From assembly GCF_030272615.1 (NCBI RefSeq), contig NC_081406.1, positions 172,924,861 to 172,988,860 of the forward strand: DNA of 64,000 bases, in the 5' to 3' direction. Below the pieces are notes generated by a model that was not told where the DNA came from, searched no databases, and was given only the letters and a program-made list of their open reading frames with translations. Source of the DNA: Cryptomeria japonica. Its lineage: Eukaryota; Streptophyta; Pinopsida; Cupressales; Cupressaceae. Positions 10,898 through 22,440 of the stretch are shown piece after piece (within the stretch, counting starts at the first letter, position 1; each line of letters begins with the position of its first letter). The position numbers and the translations under genes were made by a program.

Positions 10898-12023
10898 AAT
10901 ACAAGTTTATTTTTAAATCTTAAAAAGCACTTTTCAGACGTAAAGCTCATTCCTAACTACCAAAACAGTTGTAAATCTTGAGCTTTGTGCATGTGCACTT
11001 TTTGGAGCAACTTTTTGGGTAGTTATTGATGACCTTTTTGGTAGTTATTGTTTCTCCTTTTGTTGTTGTTGATATTTTGCCTCCCATTTATGGATTTATA
11101 TGTATGGGCAGTTTTGATAAAGGATGAATCTGGCCCACTTGTTTAAGTTTAAATCTCGGCCTTTCATCCATTTTTGGGAATTCTATATAAAGGAGTTTGT
11201 TTCTCTTTTGTTGTAGGTAGAAAAACAAAGATGTTGCAAAAACTCTACCGAAATATATACATGATTTAATGGATGTTAAAGTTGTGTTTGTTTTACTGTA
11301 AGTGCATGGTCTTCTTCTCCATTTATTTGATATTTCTGCAACTGTATTCACTTTCAGACAGTTATTTATGCATGTATTTGATAGAAAATGTTGGTTCATG
11401 CCATTAGGAAATAGTTGATTATTGTTTCCTTTGCATGGTTAGTCTGAGCCCCTTTTGTGCTCAGTTCGGTTATTGGATTTGGATGAATGGGTGTAAGAGT
11501 CCATCATTTATATTTAGTAGCTTGAAAATTCAAAATCCTTAGATGATTGCACCGGTTTTTACCGAGTTGTGCTAATTAGCTGGCAAAGTAATTTCTAGTT
11601 ATTTAAGACTTCCATCTATGTGTTGAAATTTGTTGTCTTAGTTAAATTAGTTAGCTATTCTTATTCACACTTTATCCTTATCCCTCCCCTTTTTCCCTTT
11701 TTTATTAAAGAAGTCCCCAGTCAAGCTAAAATAGCATAAGTTATAAGCAAATAAGATGAGATAGGACTGTAAAACTTTAGGGAACCTATACGAAACCAAT
11801 TACGTCTAACCGTAAGTCCCCTTTGTGTTTCCAACAAAACACATCAACTACTAAGCTATCCTGCAGTCAAGACCTGACAACTGAAACATTGAGGTCATAC
11901 CCACTAGTCAAATTAACACAGCATTAGGGATTTCCTTATCTCAAGAGAGGATAGGGTACTTTGCATTTCTATTCTGCGTTGGCCGAATGAAGTCCTAGTT
12001 CCGCAATTTTATAGACGTCAACA
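10898..12023 (+). other. 3' noncoding region of element A (LTR-like)
   Basis: No ORF. The region has a TATA box at 11,183-11,190, a phrase AAATCTCGGCCTTTCATCC upstream of it that matches element B at about 29,950 (AAATCTCAGCCGCTGATC), and the terminal ATTCTGCGTTGG...CAACA segment. A promoter inside the 3' region is what a U3-R-U5 LTR would show. I could not find a matching 5' copy. Confidence 0.45.
11183..11190 (+). promoter_or_regulatory. TATA box in element A 3' region
   Basis: CTATATAAAGG lies in an otherwise noncoding region, at the same relative place as GCTATATAAGCCC in element B (30,002). Confidence 0.45.
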
Positions 12024-15000
12024 CTCTCTTTGAGGGAAAGGGTAGTTTTCGTCTTGATCTATCTTTCACCATTTTTTGACCATTACATTTTGGTGAACCC
12101 AACATCTTTTTTTTTTTTTCCTTCGAACAACATTGCATATTTTTCATTTATAAGTTTCATATTTATGCAAAACTTAGTGGTTAAATCATTAAAAACCCTA
12201 GTTTTTTTAAAATTGAACTTGTGATTTGTAAAAATTGCTTGTGGTTATCTTAGATCTGAAAATTGTTTTGATTGTCAAATTCAATTTCTTCATTGTCTTG
12301 TTTAATTTGCAATTAAAATTTCCAAAATTAAGAGGTTACTTGTTAAAACCCTAATTTTCAAAAATCATCTTGAACTTGTGCAAAAATTGGATTTCCATTT
12401 AATTTTCAAATTTTTGATTTTTCTCAGATTTATCTGTAATCCTACAATTCAAATTTTCAATTTCCCCCCTTTTTCCCAAAATTCAAAATTTAAAATTAAG
12501 TGGTTAGGTCATCAAACCCTAATTTTTAAAATTAATTGGATTTTGTGAGAATTTCAAATCAATTTCATTTACATTCAGATTTCTAATCATTTTCCATGGT
12601 CTCTCTGTCCATCAGGTTTGATCCTTTTCAAAATTGCAATTTAATTCGTCTTTTTCTTCAAAACCCTAATAAGGTCCTATTTTCACATTTGCGACTTCAT
12701 TTTGCCCATCTAGAGATTGAAAAATTCGCCAATTTTTTGGGGTTGGTTTTAAAATCATTGTAATATCCATCCTTGAAAATTTCGAAAAAAGTTGGTCGGA
12801 CCATGTGCGTTCTCGCCACAGTCCTTGACTTTTTTCCCGAAATTTCTGGAGACTGTTATGAATATATTTAGAAGCCTAAATCCTACAAATTGGCTGATTT
12901 TATCGACTGTATTTCCCTAAGTGCGATACGTACACTAATCATGCTTGATGCAAGTTTGTAAACTAGGACATGTCTTGGGGATCAAGAAGAAATTTATGTA
13001 GCTTTAATAGGATAATGTCATATATTCTTATGATGCTTGATATCATATAGAAGGGGGATGCCACTCAAAGCCTTATCGAGGCTTTTGTAGTATCTTGTAT
13101 CATATTGATATTATGACCACACAATAAATATTAATTTGTTAAATACAATAAAATTGAGGAGGGAACTATAATGGGAGCCAAGGAAGGGTAAAATGGTTGT
13201 GTTAGTTGATTGTATGATTGTGAAGGAATAATGCCTTAGGAAAAGATACACCTTTGTTTTAAGTCCTATGAGGTTTAAAATACTTGTGGCTTTGGAAATA
13301 TGAAGCATACATACTTACCCCTCGGGTGGAAGAACGTCCATACTAAACCTATTAGGTGAATTTTGAAATACTAAGCATATATACTTGCCCCTAGGGTTTA
13401 TGCGAACTAAGGTGATTCTGGTTGATTATTAAGTTTAGCCATAGGTTGATAAAACAAACCTTGGGACATTCAAATTGGAATGAATGCTAATGGAGGACTT
13501 TGAATAAAACCTTGATATCTTTAAAGGATGAGTTGTATTGTACCAGTTAGTAAATTATGAACTTATTTATGATTTCCTATTTATTGCTAAGTGTTAATAG
13601 GGGAAAGGAAATAGGGATGAATCTTTGATTATGGGAAACTTGAGTATAGGCGTCCAATGAGAAACCTTGTAAGGAGAACTACGTGTGACTGACAGTTTGG
13701 AAGCGGGAACGTAGGCGGTCCGTGGGTGAAGGATGCCCCTGTGACTTCAAGTCCATAGGGGTAGGGTCTAGGGGGGATAACTCCAACGCATGGGGTTGTT
13801 CTTAACTCATCGACCTTTCCTCTTTAGTAGGCTTCAAATGAGGCCTAATAGGCATTAGAAGATTATGAAATAGTTAAGAAAGCCTTATAACTCATATTGA
13901 ATATATATTGCACGTTTTTTAATAATGAGTTAGATAAAGTGAAAGGGTAAACCACCTTATGGTCGATTTATTTGTGTATGGAGTAGAGGTTGTCATGTGT
14001 TGGATCCAAGTAATCTCATGTAGTTATATGATTTAATATTAGACCTATAAGACTTTCTGAAGAATCCTAGATCAATTGATTACGATCTATTTGTTCTGAA
14101 GTAGGAACCTCTGTTCCAGTTATAGTGCTAAGCTAAGCACAGTTGCTGACTTTTACGACAACGGATGGAGGTAGGACCCTACGAGGGCATAGGTGGAGGA
14201 TAGTATTCCACTAGCATGTATACTAGTCCACTTTATTCGAGGTGATCACTCACCCGGAAAATCATTAAATACATATTTAAAAATTTAGCAATGAAGGGGA
14301 ACTTATATTCAATTTATTTTAGCTCTATGATTTACAGAAGATTAAAATAATAGAAACATTGAATTGATAATCGATAGATAAATTATTGACCTATCTAAAA
14401 TATTTAATAAAATTTATTAGTTCATGCCAATAGGTAGGTTACTAATACATTTATTTAAAATTCTATTTATATTGCTTCTGATCAATTAGAATGAATGATT
14501 AAAATTTATTAGATGCATGCTCGTTCTTTTTACTTTTTATTCATTTTGCTGGTTCTTGTAGCTGGTATACCACTTAGGTAGACACCGAACTTAGCCATTT
14601 TTCTACATGTAAGAAATAAACGCTGTTGCAGAGATTAGATTTCAACGACATCTGCAGTGGCTTATTTCAGTTTAATCTTAATGCGCAGTACGAAACTTTG
14701 GATTGTGAAACACGTTTTGCTTCCTCCTAGCATAAAATTCATTGCACAAGGCTAGATAAGACAAAAACTGGACGGGAAGTTGTTCCTTCACTTAGAAAAC
14801 CGTTATTTATATGTTGGATTATGTTACTTTTATTTCTAATAAAAAAAATTTAAAAAACATAAATTTTGGGAATATATATTTATAAATTTGGAGATATTAT
14901 TAGTTTAGAACTTTTATCATTGTGAATGACTCATTTTTATGAGAGCAAATAGGAGTATTATTTTTTATTCTTTACTGCTCAATTGTTTCCAGAATAATGA

Positions 15001-15279
15001 ATGGTTTGACATAATGTTGTAAAAGAATGGTTTTAAACAATGTGACTCCAATTTGCATTTTATCCTTCGCATACCTAACTTTTCATTGCAATAGATGCAC
15101 TTAACCCTAATACATCTGGATACTCTTCATTTCACAAAGATCTTTTGTGGACCTTCAGATTATTTCGGAAATCTATTATAGATATCTGATTAGTTGTTGG
15201 ATGAGGTTCCATTATCGAAATCAGGTGCATACCCATTTCCTACCTCAGAATCAATCTTCTTGAGCCATTTCTTCTTGTA
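12024..15279. other. Long noncoding stretch, AT-rich; LTR-like segments only
   Basis: No coding region is supported. 12,108-12,120 is a poly-T run. 12,180-12,760 repeats AAAACCCTAATTTTCAAAA-like phrases, a composition often seen in retroelement leaders. TGTAATATCC at 12,759 could be an LTR start (compare TGTAATGTCC at 45,776), but no matching end or coding part was found. 13,300-13,400 holds a short repeat pair (CATACATACTTACCCCT...GGG). The rest is unassigned. Confidence 0.4.
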
Positions 15280-16338
15280 CTAGTCTATGATTTCTTCAAC
15301 TTTCACTTTTCCCTTGTCAACATATTCCTTCTTGTCTGTAGGAGCATTCTCGTTCACACTCTTGGTTATATAGAATTTAGCAATGTGACCGGATTTGTTG
15401 CAAACAAAGCAAACAATGTTGTTTCTCTGACTAGGCCTGTAATTAGTTTGATTTCCCATTGATCTGCAGTGGCTAGCAATATGTCCAAATCTTCCACAAT
15501 CATAACATCTTATATTTCTCCTATTCACCATACTTCCGCATTCAACTAACCTAGGACCATATTTATTGCAATTGAAACATTGTCTGCAGAATGCTGAATT
15601 ATTTTGATTTGCTCTATTTCTGCATTAACTTGCCATATGACCAAATTTATTGCAAACAAAGCATTTACCATTGAATTTATAGGCATTAGGTTGTTTTATC
15701 AGAGATCTCTTATTCTTTTGCTCATTGTTTTGACCAGATTTGGAGCTTTCTCCTTTCTCATAACCAAGTCCTCCCATATCACCTTTATTTCTTCTGACTT
15801 TGTAGCATTTCATCCAGCATAGCTGAGCTAGCATTGAACTTTTCTTTGTACTCATTAGTAGTGGTAAGTTCATCTCTCAAAATTATGATATGTCCTTCAA
15901 GGTCTTGCTCATTATTTTTGGATTGTATCAATTCAAGCTTCAACAAGTTATTTTCATGATTTAGTCTGCAACATTCATCATATCTATCCTTTAATGACTG
16001 AGTCATGCTTTCCTCATTCTTCTTCCTGTCTTCAATCTACTTTGTCAATTTCATCAGAATGGCGTCCATCTCATTCTTCTAAAGTGCATTAACTCTAGCA
16101 AGTCCGTCACATTCCTCCGTATTTCCTTTCACGGCTCTTCATCAATGCTTCAACTTTCTTTCTCCTAAAGCTGATCAACAAGCTCCTTTCTTGTTTCCTT
16201 GGATTTACTCAATTGCTCCTTTAATGGCTGAATGAAATTTTTAGCATCCTTGAGATTTGTTTTCAATTCTTGGACTTTGGACTGATCAAGATCATCAAGT
16301 GCAATAAGTAGGTGTTGTCTAAGACCACTGGAATCCAT
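15280..16338 (-). pseudogene. Ty1/copia Gag fragment: coiled coil plus four zinc-knuckle positions
   Basis: A minus-strand copia Gag remnant beginning 55 bases after a tRNA-iMet primer site. From the ATG at 16,338 the product opens MDSSGLRQHLLIALDDLDQS and stays helical and charged (coiled-coil-like, to about 15,800) through frame changes and stops. Four CCHC positions follow: CFVCNKFGHMAS then a stop (about 15,625-15,665), CFNCNKYGPRLVEC (H replaced by P, near 15,570), CYDCGRFGHIASHC (intact, near 15,480) and CFVCNKSGHIAKFY (last C lost, near 15,385). Zinc knuckles bind the packaged RNA. No capsid domain lies between primer site and coiled coil. The copia gag at 31,952-34,060 has a similar coiled coil followed by several knuckles, so this is probably the C-terminal half of the same Gag type after an internal deletion. 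Confidence 0.75.
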
Positions 16339-16392
16339 TTAGACACCTTCTCGGATCTTCCTCAGTCTGTTTGGATCCTTCCAACGTACTAG

Positions 16393-16404
16393 GCTCTGAT
16401 ACCA
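16393..16404 (-). promoter_or_regulatory. Primer binding site (tRNA-iMet), copy 1
   Basis: The minus strand reads TGGTATCAGAGC exactly, the usual plant copia primer site, preceded by CAACAAT, the LTR end. Confidence 0.9.
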
Positions 16405-16653
16405 ATTGTTGGAATCAAGGGAACAGTGAGAGGGGGAGTGAGTTAATATTTAGCAAATTTAACTTTAATAACCTGATCTTACAACCACTTCATGTAAATG
16501 AAAAAAAGTAAGTGTAGAAGAAAATTGGACCTTGATTTTGGACTGATCAAGATCATCAAGTGCAACAAGTAGGTGTTGTCTAAGACCACTGGAATCCATT
16601 TAGACACCTTCTCGGATATCCCTCAGTCTGTTTGGCTCCTTCCAAGGAACTAG

Positions 16654-16665
16654 GCTTTGATACCA
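16654..16665 (-). promoter_or_regulatory. Primer binding site, duplicated copy
   Basis: The minus strand reads TGGTATCAAAGC, one mismatch to the tRNA-iMet site, inside the second unit of the 261-bp duplication. Confidence 0.8.
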
Positions 16666-17150
16666 ATTGTTGGAATCAAGGGACCACTGAGAGGGGGGGT
16701 GAATCAATGTTTAACAAATTTAACTTGAATAACATGATCTTACAACCACTTCATGTAAATGAAAAAAAGTAAGTGTAGAAGAAAATTAAGTGCAGAAACA
16801 CAAAGCCAAGATCAACAACACCATAACACTAAGACTTTTACGTGGAAACCCAGTCAAAGGAAAAACCATGGTGGGATTGAGACCCACAATATTATAATAC
16901 TATGATCAGGAGTATAATAATATTAAAAACGAAATGCACATGCATTCAGGAACACTGCTTAGAGCTCACTGCTCAATTACAAAGAGAGGACTACAACCCT
17001 CGGAGGACTCACTGTCCTACAAAAGGTTACAAATGATAACTAATTGAATGAATTGATGTATAGCATCTAAAAATGCCAAAATACAATTCCGGTTAAGCAC
17101 AAATAGTCTTCTGCCACTATTTTAACAGGATTTTTAATTGATGTATAGCA
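16666..17150 (-). mobile_element. Copia LTR remnant (minus strand)
   Basis: It begins directly after the second primer site and contains TACGTGGAAACCCAGTCAAAGG and ACCATGGTGGGATTGAGACCC on the plus strand, a pattern familiar from plant copia LTRs. The far border is uncertain. A 48-base segment with TTGATGTATAGCATCTAAAA occurs twice, 85 bases apart (17,051 and 17,136), close to the junction with the next element. Confidence 0.6.
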
Positions 17151-17151
17151 T

Positions 17152-18640
17152 CTAAAAATGCCAAAATGCAGTTTCGGTTAAGATTTTTAATAGTGTCTTG
17201 TTTGCTGCCTCTGCATGTCCATTCCTTTGGTGGTAATAGATAGTGGAAAAGTGTTGTGTGATATGGAACTTCTGACAGAGCTCTATAACATCCTTATTTT
17301 TGAATTGTTTTTCGTTGTCTGTCACAATGGCCATAGGGATCTTGTATCTGCAAATGATGTAATTCATAATGAACATGGATACTTATTTTCCTGTTGTAGT
17401 GATGAGAGGTATGGCCTCGACCTACTTGGTGAAGTACTCCATTGCTGTGATGATGAATTTGTGACCATTTGAAGAAGGGCCACGGAATGGTGAGAGGCTG
17501 AAGCTGTTTGGCTAGTGCATGCATCAAGTTTCCATGAATTTGGCACTGTTTTCACTGCTTGACAAACCAAAAGCAGTCCTTCTGCATTGTGGGCCAGTAA
17601 TACCCATTTTGTATGAGTTTCTTTATCAAGGATAAACCGTTTGAATGAGCCCTGCAAATACCTTCATGGACTTCTTGTAAATCCTTTTCACATTCATCAC
17701 ACTCTAGACATCTAAGTAAAGAACGATTAAGACCTCTTCGATAAAGGGTATCAACGATAATGGCATAGCAAGCAAATTGTCAGATAAACTTGCGCTTTTT
17801 TATTTTTGGATACGTTTCGGGGAAGCGTGTTGACCTTGAGATAGGTATAAATAAATCCATAGTGAGGGGATTCAAAACTCTCAATTTGGCAGATGATGCG
17901 AGAATCAGGACTATCGTGTGCGGGATATAGTAGGTCTTCCACCAAGAACTCGTAACGAGCTTGTTGTTTTGGTGCTTGTAGTAGTGAAGCTAGGGTACCC
18001 AGAGCATCTGTAGCCTTATTCCACTCTCTTGGTATTTGTGTAAATAATGGAAACCGAAAGTTTCTTTTCAGAGCATCCACTATTATTTTATATGGCAGCA
18101 ACTTTACATCCTTTGTTTGATAATCATTGTTTGCCTGGCATATTACAAGTTACGAATCTCCATAGATGTACAGATCTTTGATCTGCAATTCTGATGCCAT
18201 CGTCATGCCATTTACTAATGCCTCATATTTTGCAATATTGTTTGTATAGGGGAACATCAATCTGTTAGTATACCCATTAGGCATGACAAATAAAATTCGT
18301 GCGCCCGATCCTTCTTTTGAATATGAGCTATCAAAATAGAGTTTCCATGTTGAATTATCAGTATGCAAGATGGTTGCATTTGGAAACTCGACATGTAGCG
18401 GTTCTTTGTCTTGCAAAGGTGCTTCTGTGAGTTGATCAGCTATAACCTGTCCATTCATAGCTTTTGTATCCACATAGTCTATATCAAATTCGCTCAGAAT
18501 CATGACCCACTTGGCGAGCCTTCCTGTCAATGCTGCTTTACTGAGGAGATACGTAGCGGATCTATTTTTGCTATGGGGTTGGTTGAATGATTGAGCATGT
18601 AATGTCTCAGTTTTTGTATTGTAAAGACCACTACCGAACA
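17152..18640 (-). pseudogene. Ty3/gypsy (Tat/Athila-like) RNase H and integrase fragment
   Basis: Minus-strand polyprotein piece in several frames. 18,527-18,640: QKLRHYMLNHST, the end of the RT-linked RNase H. 18,150-18,560: LLSKAALTGRLAKWVMILSE, then a second RNase H with WKLYFDSS, TNNIAKYEAL and YGDS, keeping the acidic residues. 17,640-17,740: CDECEKDLQEVHEGICRAHS, start of the HHCC zinc finger of integrase, continued by a GYYWPTM-like block. 17,152-17,376: integrase core with TDNEKQF and NGHAEAANKTLLKIL. The tandem second RNase H is characteristic of the Tat lineage. Stops (for example after YGDS) and frameshifts make it nonfunctional. No RT catalytic core lies in the window; the right side ends abruptly at a helicase fragment. 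Confidence 0.85.
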
Positions 18641-18905
18641 TGCCTTTTCAATTGCTGCAAATGTAAGCCCTTGCCTGTCTACGTTTCCAATATCAATTGT
18701 TGCTTTGTCTAATGTTAGACCTTCTGATTTGTGAATGGTAATAGCCCACTCCATTGTCCGCAGTATCTGCCTCCGGTTGCATAGTGATACAGGTATAATT
18801 GGTACAAAGGTATAATTTAGTATTCCTTCTTCTGAGGATTTTAGTGCTATCAAAATAGCAAAGGTGCGAGGGAGATTCCAAGTTCTTGCTATTTCATAAT
18901 CAAAT
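18636..18905 (-). pseudogene. Pif1-like (Helitron) helicase C-terminal fragment
   Basis: The minus strand encodes RRQILRTMEWAITIHKSEG followed by LTLDKATIDIGNVDRQGLTF. This is the conserved tail of Pif1-family helicases, as found in plant Helitrons (WAITIHKSQGLTLDKA...GLTF.A.S). The fragment reads in frame into gypsy RNase H at about 18,636, giving a continuous 108-residue chimeric frame (18,527-18,853). The rest of the helicase is absent here. A minus-strand Helitron at 42,224-44,240 lacks exactly this C-terminal region, but the two are 23 kb apart and need not be related. Confidence 0.8.
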
Positions 18906-19500
18906 GGAGAGGGAGGATTGGGGGGGCTTTTGACCTTAGTGACAGAAAGGTTATCAGAGAGGAGACGAAGGAAACTCCCAAAGATTTGAGCGGTTGAGCC
19001 TTCCTTGTCACGGAAACTTCTGTTGTTTCTCTCTTTTCAGATGCACCAAACTAAATGAGGGGGGATTTGCTCCCAGATTTGAGAGATAAAGGGATTGAGG
19101 AAGGGGCATTTCTAGGAAAGCACAAATTAGCCTTCATCCTTGTCCATGACCCAGGAAACCCCACATCGCTGAAAGACAAGATCCCAGTGAGACCTGGTAA
19201 AACTTCAATGGAGAAACAAATGGGGGATGCTTTCTTCTCCCTATTTGCAAATGATGCAACAGTTGAGAAAATGAAACCCTTGCTTCACTAAATTGTCCTA
19301 CATAAGGGCTTTATTGCGTAAAGCAATCCACCATCTGTGGGGTGCTGTAGAGACAGGTAGGCAAACTTAATAGTATGATCACCTCCAGAATCTAGTCTCC
19401 AGATGAACCTATCTTCCCTTTTAAAAAGGGAATGCCTAAAGTCTCTTAAAAGCCTTTGAAGTTCATTAGCAACATTCTATAGATGGGGGCAACCAATACA
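18905..19500 (-). pseudogene. LINE (L1-type) reverse transcriptase C-terminal fragment
   Basis: Minus-strand translation across frames gives FIWRLDSGGDHTIKFAYLSL (about 19,350-19,410), GEESIPHLFLH (near 19,220) and NPFISQIWEQIPPHLVW with KERNNRSFRDKEGS (about 18,990-19,100). This is the order found at the C-terminal end of plant L1-type ORF2, the RT-associated zinc-binding domain (SGxFSVKSAY, HLFL.C, IPxxLxWxxWKERNxRxF). There are several stops and frame changes. The RT and endonuclease parts are not in the window. The short plus-strand frame at 19,055-19,291 is treated as antisense noise. Confidence 0.7.
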
Positions 19501-21945
19501 ACAACTTTTTGTATCTTTCCATACATAATTAGGCCCCGAGTAGTCTTTAGCCAATTGTCCAAATTGATAGAGTAGTATGAATTTGAACTGGACACATAAT
19601 TGTTTTTCAAGTTCTTTGTTTGGTTATTAGCCAAAGAACAAAAAACATGATTTTTTTGGTGTTACCAATTTTTGAATCATCAATGTAGAGTAAAAGTTGT
19701 ATCCTTGGTGGTTTCTGGGAATGAATGCAAATGCAGTTAAAAGGCTTTCTTCTGGACCATTAATTGGATAATTTGAAATTCAAAGAGTCTCACATTCTAT
19801 TTGGGGTTATTGACTAGCCCTCTTTAGTTTCATCTTTTGATCGAATGCATACCGATTTATGCAACAAATTTGCTGGTTTTAGTTTTCTCCCTATAATGTT
19901 TAGATATTGCGCTAATGTTTAGGTTGTTTAAATGACGTTTGGCTCTCAGTATGAAGTTCTGACATGTATCTGAATACAAATAAGCTTGAGTTGCTTGTTG
20001 GCATTGTTCTATTATCAACTACTTAAGCATTGATTACATGTTGGCTTTCATTTTCCTTGTGGCCAGATGTCGTTTACTTTTAACAGGTCCAAATTATAGA
20101 TTATACAAAATGACAAATATAAACCTAATTTCTTTCAATCCACATTTTGATACTGATATTTAAGGCCTATAAGTATCACCCCACAAGCATAATGGATCAT
20201 ACGATTTTGTTGAAGTTGGCAACTTCAAGCTTGCAAAATTATTCCTAAAGAATATACATTACAACAGTCTCGAATGACTTAAATTACATACATTAATTTT
20301 ACATTTCTAAACTTAAAAGTGTTAAACACTCAGATTTGACTAACATTCTCTAAATTTAATATATTGCTTAATGTGTGGAATTTAAGACTAACCAATTTCA
20401 TCATCATTTGTTCACTCATTATTTATTCACTCTGAATGATCCAAATGATGGGAGACGTCTGGTTGAAATTGCATTAATAATTCTCATTCCATTTTGGCTT
20501 ACTGATAAACCCTTCCAACTGACTTATTCCAAATCTGAATGGTGAGTTCTACTGGATTTTTATCAACAAAAGCTTTTTTTTGTGAGAAACATCCTATTAA
20601 GCTTTGTTTCTTGCTTGTGCAAAAGCATGGCAACATTATTGGTTATAGCCTTGCCAATTTGTCTTCAACTTGCAACTATTGCTTTCTCAAATATAATAAC
20701 TTCCTCTATTGTTTTATCACCCACCATCCAAGCATGTTGGCAAGTTTGACTTTATCTTAATTTTGAAATGCAACAACTACGTCGTTTTGGTGGCGTTTTA
20801 CTAGCTCTGCATCTGTTGCAATTAGCATAGAAAACTCTATATGATTAATTTGAAATATTTCATCTATCTAACAGTTATATCTTCTATGATTTTCCGACCC
20901 CATTCTTGTCGCTTGGTCTTTGTAATTTCCATTAGTTTCTTGCAATAACTACCATTCTTGCTATAAGTGGTGAAGCGGGCAACTACCATTCTTGCCATTT
21001 TGTCCCGCTGAATTGTTTTGTTTAAATGTTAGTTATTGCCATACAAATTAAACCTTACATCTTTGGCACTATTTAATCCATCATACTCTCACGATTCATC
21101 TTGTGCAGAATACTTTGGATATTATGACCGCTAGATAATATTCTATCCATTATCCCATTGCCAAATGCTTCCCGTGATTTATGTTTAATATTTATCTTTG
21201 TAATAAGTGACATTTTCTATTTTGTGTACTATTTTTCATGTAATGTGGCTAACAAGTCATTAATATATAGTATTCATGATATAGGTCATGTGAGTTGTCT
21301 ACCCTTCTCTTTCTTAAATGTTAGCTACATTTAATTCACTAAGGATGTCACTCCACCAACAAGGATATACGACCCTTTATTAACAAGAGTTGCAATGCAG
21401 CATAGTTTTTGTCAAATGCTGGTAGAGCAGGAATGACATGATGTTGTCTATGTGTTTAAGACTATATGTGGTTTGAAATCTTCAATGAATTTCAACCATG
21501 CATGTGAAATGAAGTTTGTAGAGTGTAGTACATGATCTTTTTCCATGTTGATGTCATTCAGCTGGTCATCTTTCGATATAAGATGGTACATAAAAATATA
21601 TATGTGCAGTTCACTATCAACACACAAGAAAAGGAAATGCTGATAAATGTACTTCAATATGCAAAGTATCACATTTCAAATGTGGCTTTGTTTTTATTAG
21701 GAAAAAGGTGGGTTTATAGGGACGCAAAACCACAGAGTAACAGTCTAAGTTCACGAACACGAAAAAGTTGTCAAATAGACAAAAGGACAATATACGAAAC
21801 AAAAAGACAACTGAAACTAAAACGATATATCTTATGTGTTTCATATCCTCTTGAAATGTTGTTCATGCTTGTCCTTGTAGTGGATCTATTTCTTTGATAG
21901 CGATCCAGAGAGTTGAGGGTATGTGCACCAAAAGGGGGTCTTAAG
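19501..21945. other. AT-rich noncoding stretch
   Basis: Nothing supported on either strand. A short repeat (ACTACCATTCTTGC) occurs near 20,948 and 20,982. Scattered frames of 60-120 codons show no motif. Confidence 0.5.
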
Positions 21946-22440
21946 TGTTGGCTATTTGGCACTAAGTTATCATTGATGTCAACCGGCTTGGCAAGGTCAG
22001 CGGTAAGTTAGAAGTGGTGACTGTGATGGGGATACACATGAGAGTGAGCAGACCAAAGGAAGGCTACCGGTACACATGACTCGGGTCATCTACCGATAAA
22101 GAGCGCTTATCGGTAAGGCATAATCCGGAATGAAAAGTATTTGTGTGTTATGAAGGAACTACAACCGGTGGACAATTGGTGAACAGAACTGAAAGGATGG
22201 TTGATGGTCGTACTGGTGAGATAAGCTAAACCGATAATCAACTTGGGTCGACAAAGTATGTCAAACCGACATAAGAATTCAAGCAAAGGTGGATGTTGAC
22301 AAGCATGACAGCTGGACGCCAGGTGGAGGTACAACATAGGTCGCTGGAGTGTGCATCAAGGTAACAAATCTGCAGACGGCCGGTTTTATGAGAAACGCGC
22401 AAGTGACAGAGGATGCCAAAAGATTATGGCTCGAGGAAGG
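21946..22440 (+). repeat. C1 5' LTR, first part
   Basis: TGTTGGCTATTTGGCACTAAG aligns with the 3' LTR start at 39,457 (TGTTGGCAATTTGGCACTAAG), and alignment continues to GAGGAAGG at 22,440, where element B interrupts. Confidence 0.9.

Larger units (their letters stand above)
5030..12023 (+). mobile_element. Element A: unrecognised retroelement, ORF without pol
   Basis: This appears to be a retroelement derivative. It has a repeat-rich leader (5,440-6,920), a long broken ORF (7,477-10,897) and a noncoding 3' region with a TATA box, ending near GACGTCAACA at 12,023. Element B, whose borders can be fixed from its insertion site, has the same order and a matching end (ACACATCAACA). A shared segment of the form TCAAGAGAGGATA...TTCTG.GTTGG lies shortly before both ends. 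No reverse transcriptase, RNase H or integrase motif was found between the repeats and the 3' end. The left border is a guess; the right border is inferred by comparison with B. Confidence 0.5.
16270..16785 (-). repeat. 261-bp tandem duplication spanning LTR end, primer site and gag start
   Basis: The segment containing ACTGATCAAGATCATC (16,281), the primer site and GTAAGTGTAGAAGAAAATT recurs with a 261-base offset (from 16,542). Few differences separate the copies, so the duplication postdates most of the decay. Confidence 0.9.

Noticed and set aside
12759-15279. A full LTR beginning TGTAATATCC
   Set aside because: No matching end, target duplication or linked coding region could be found; left as an unassigned note.
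19055-19291. Plus-strand 78-codon frame
   Set aside because: It is antisense to a minus-strand stretch with LINE RT tail motifs, which explains the sequence better.
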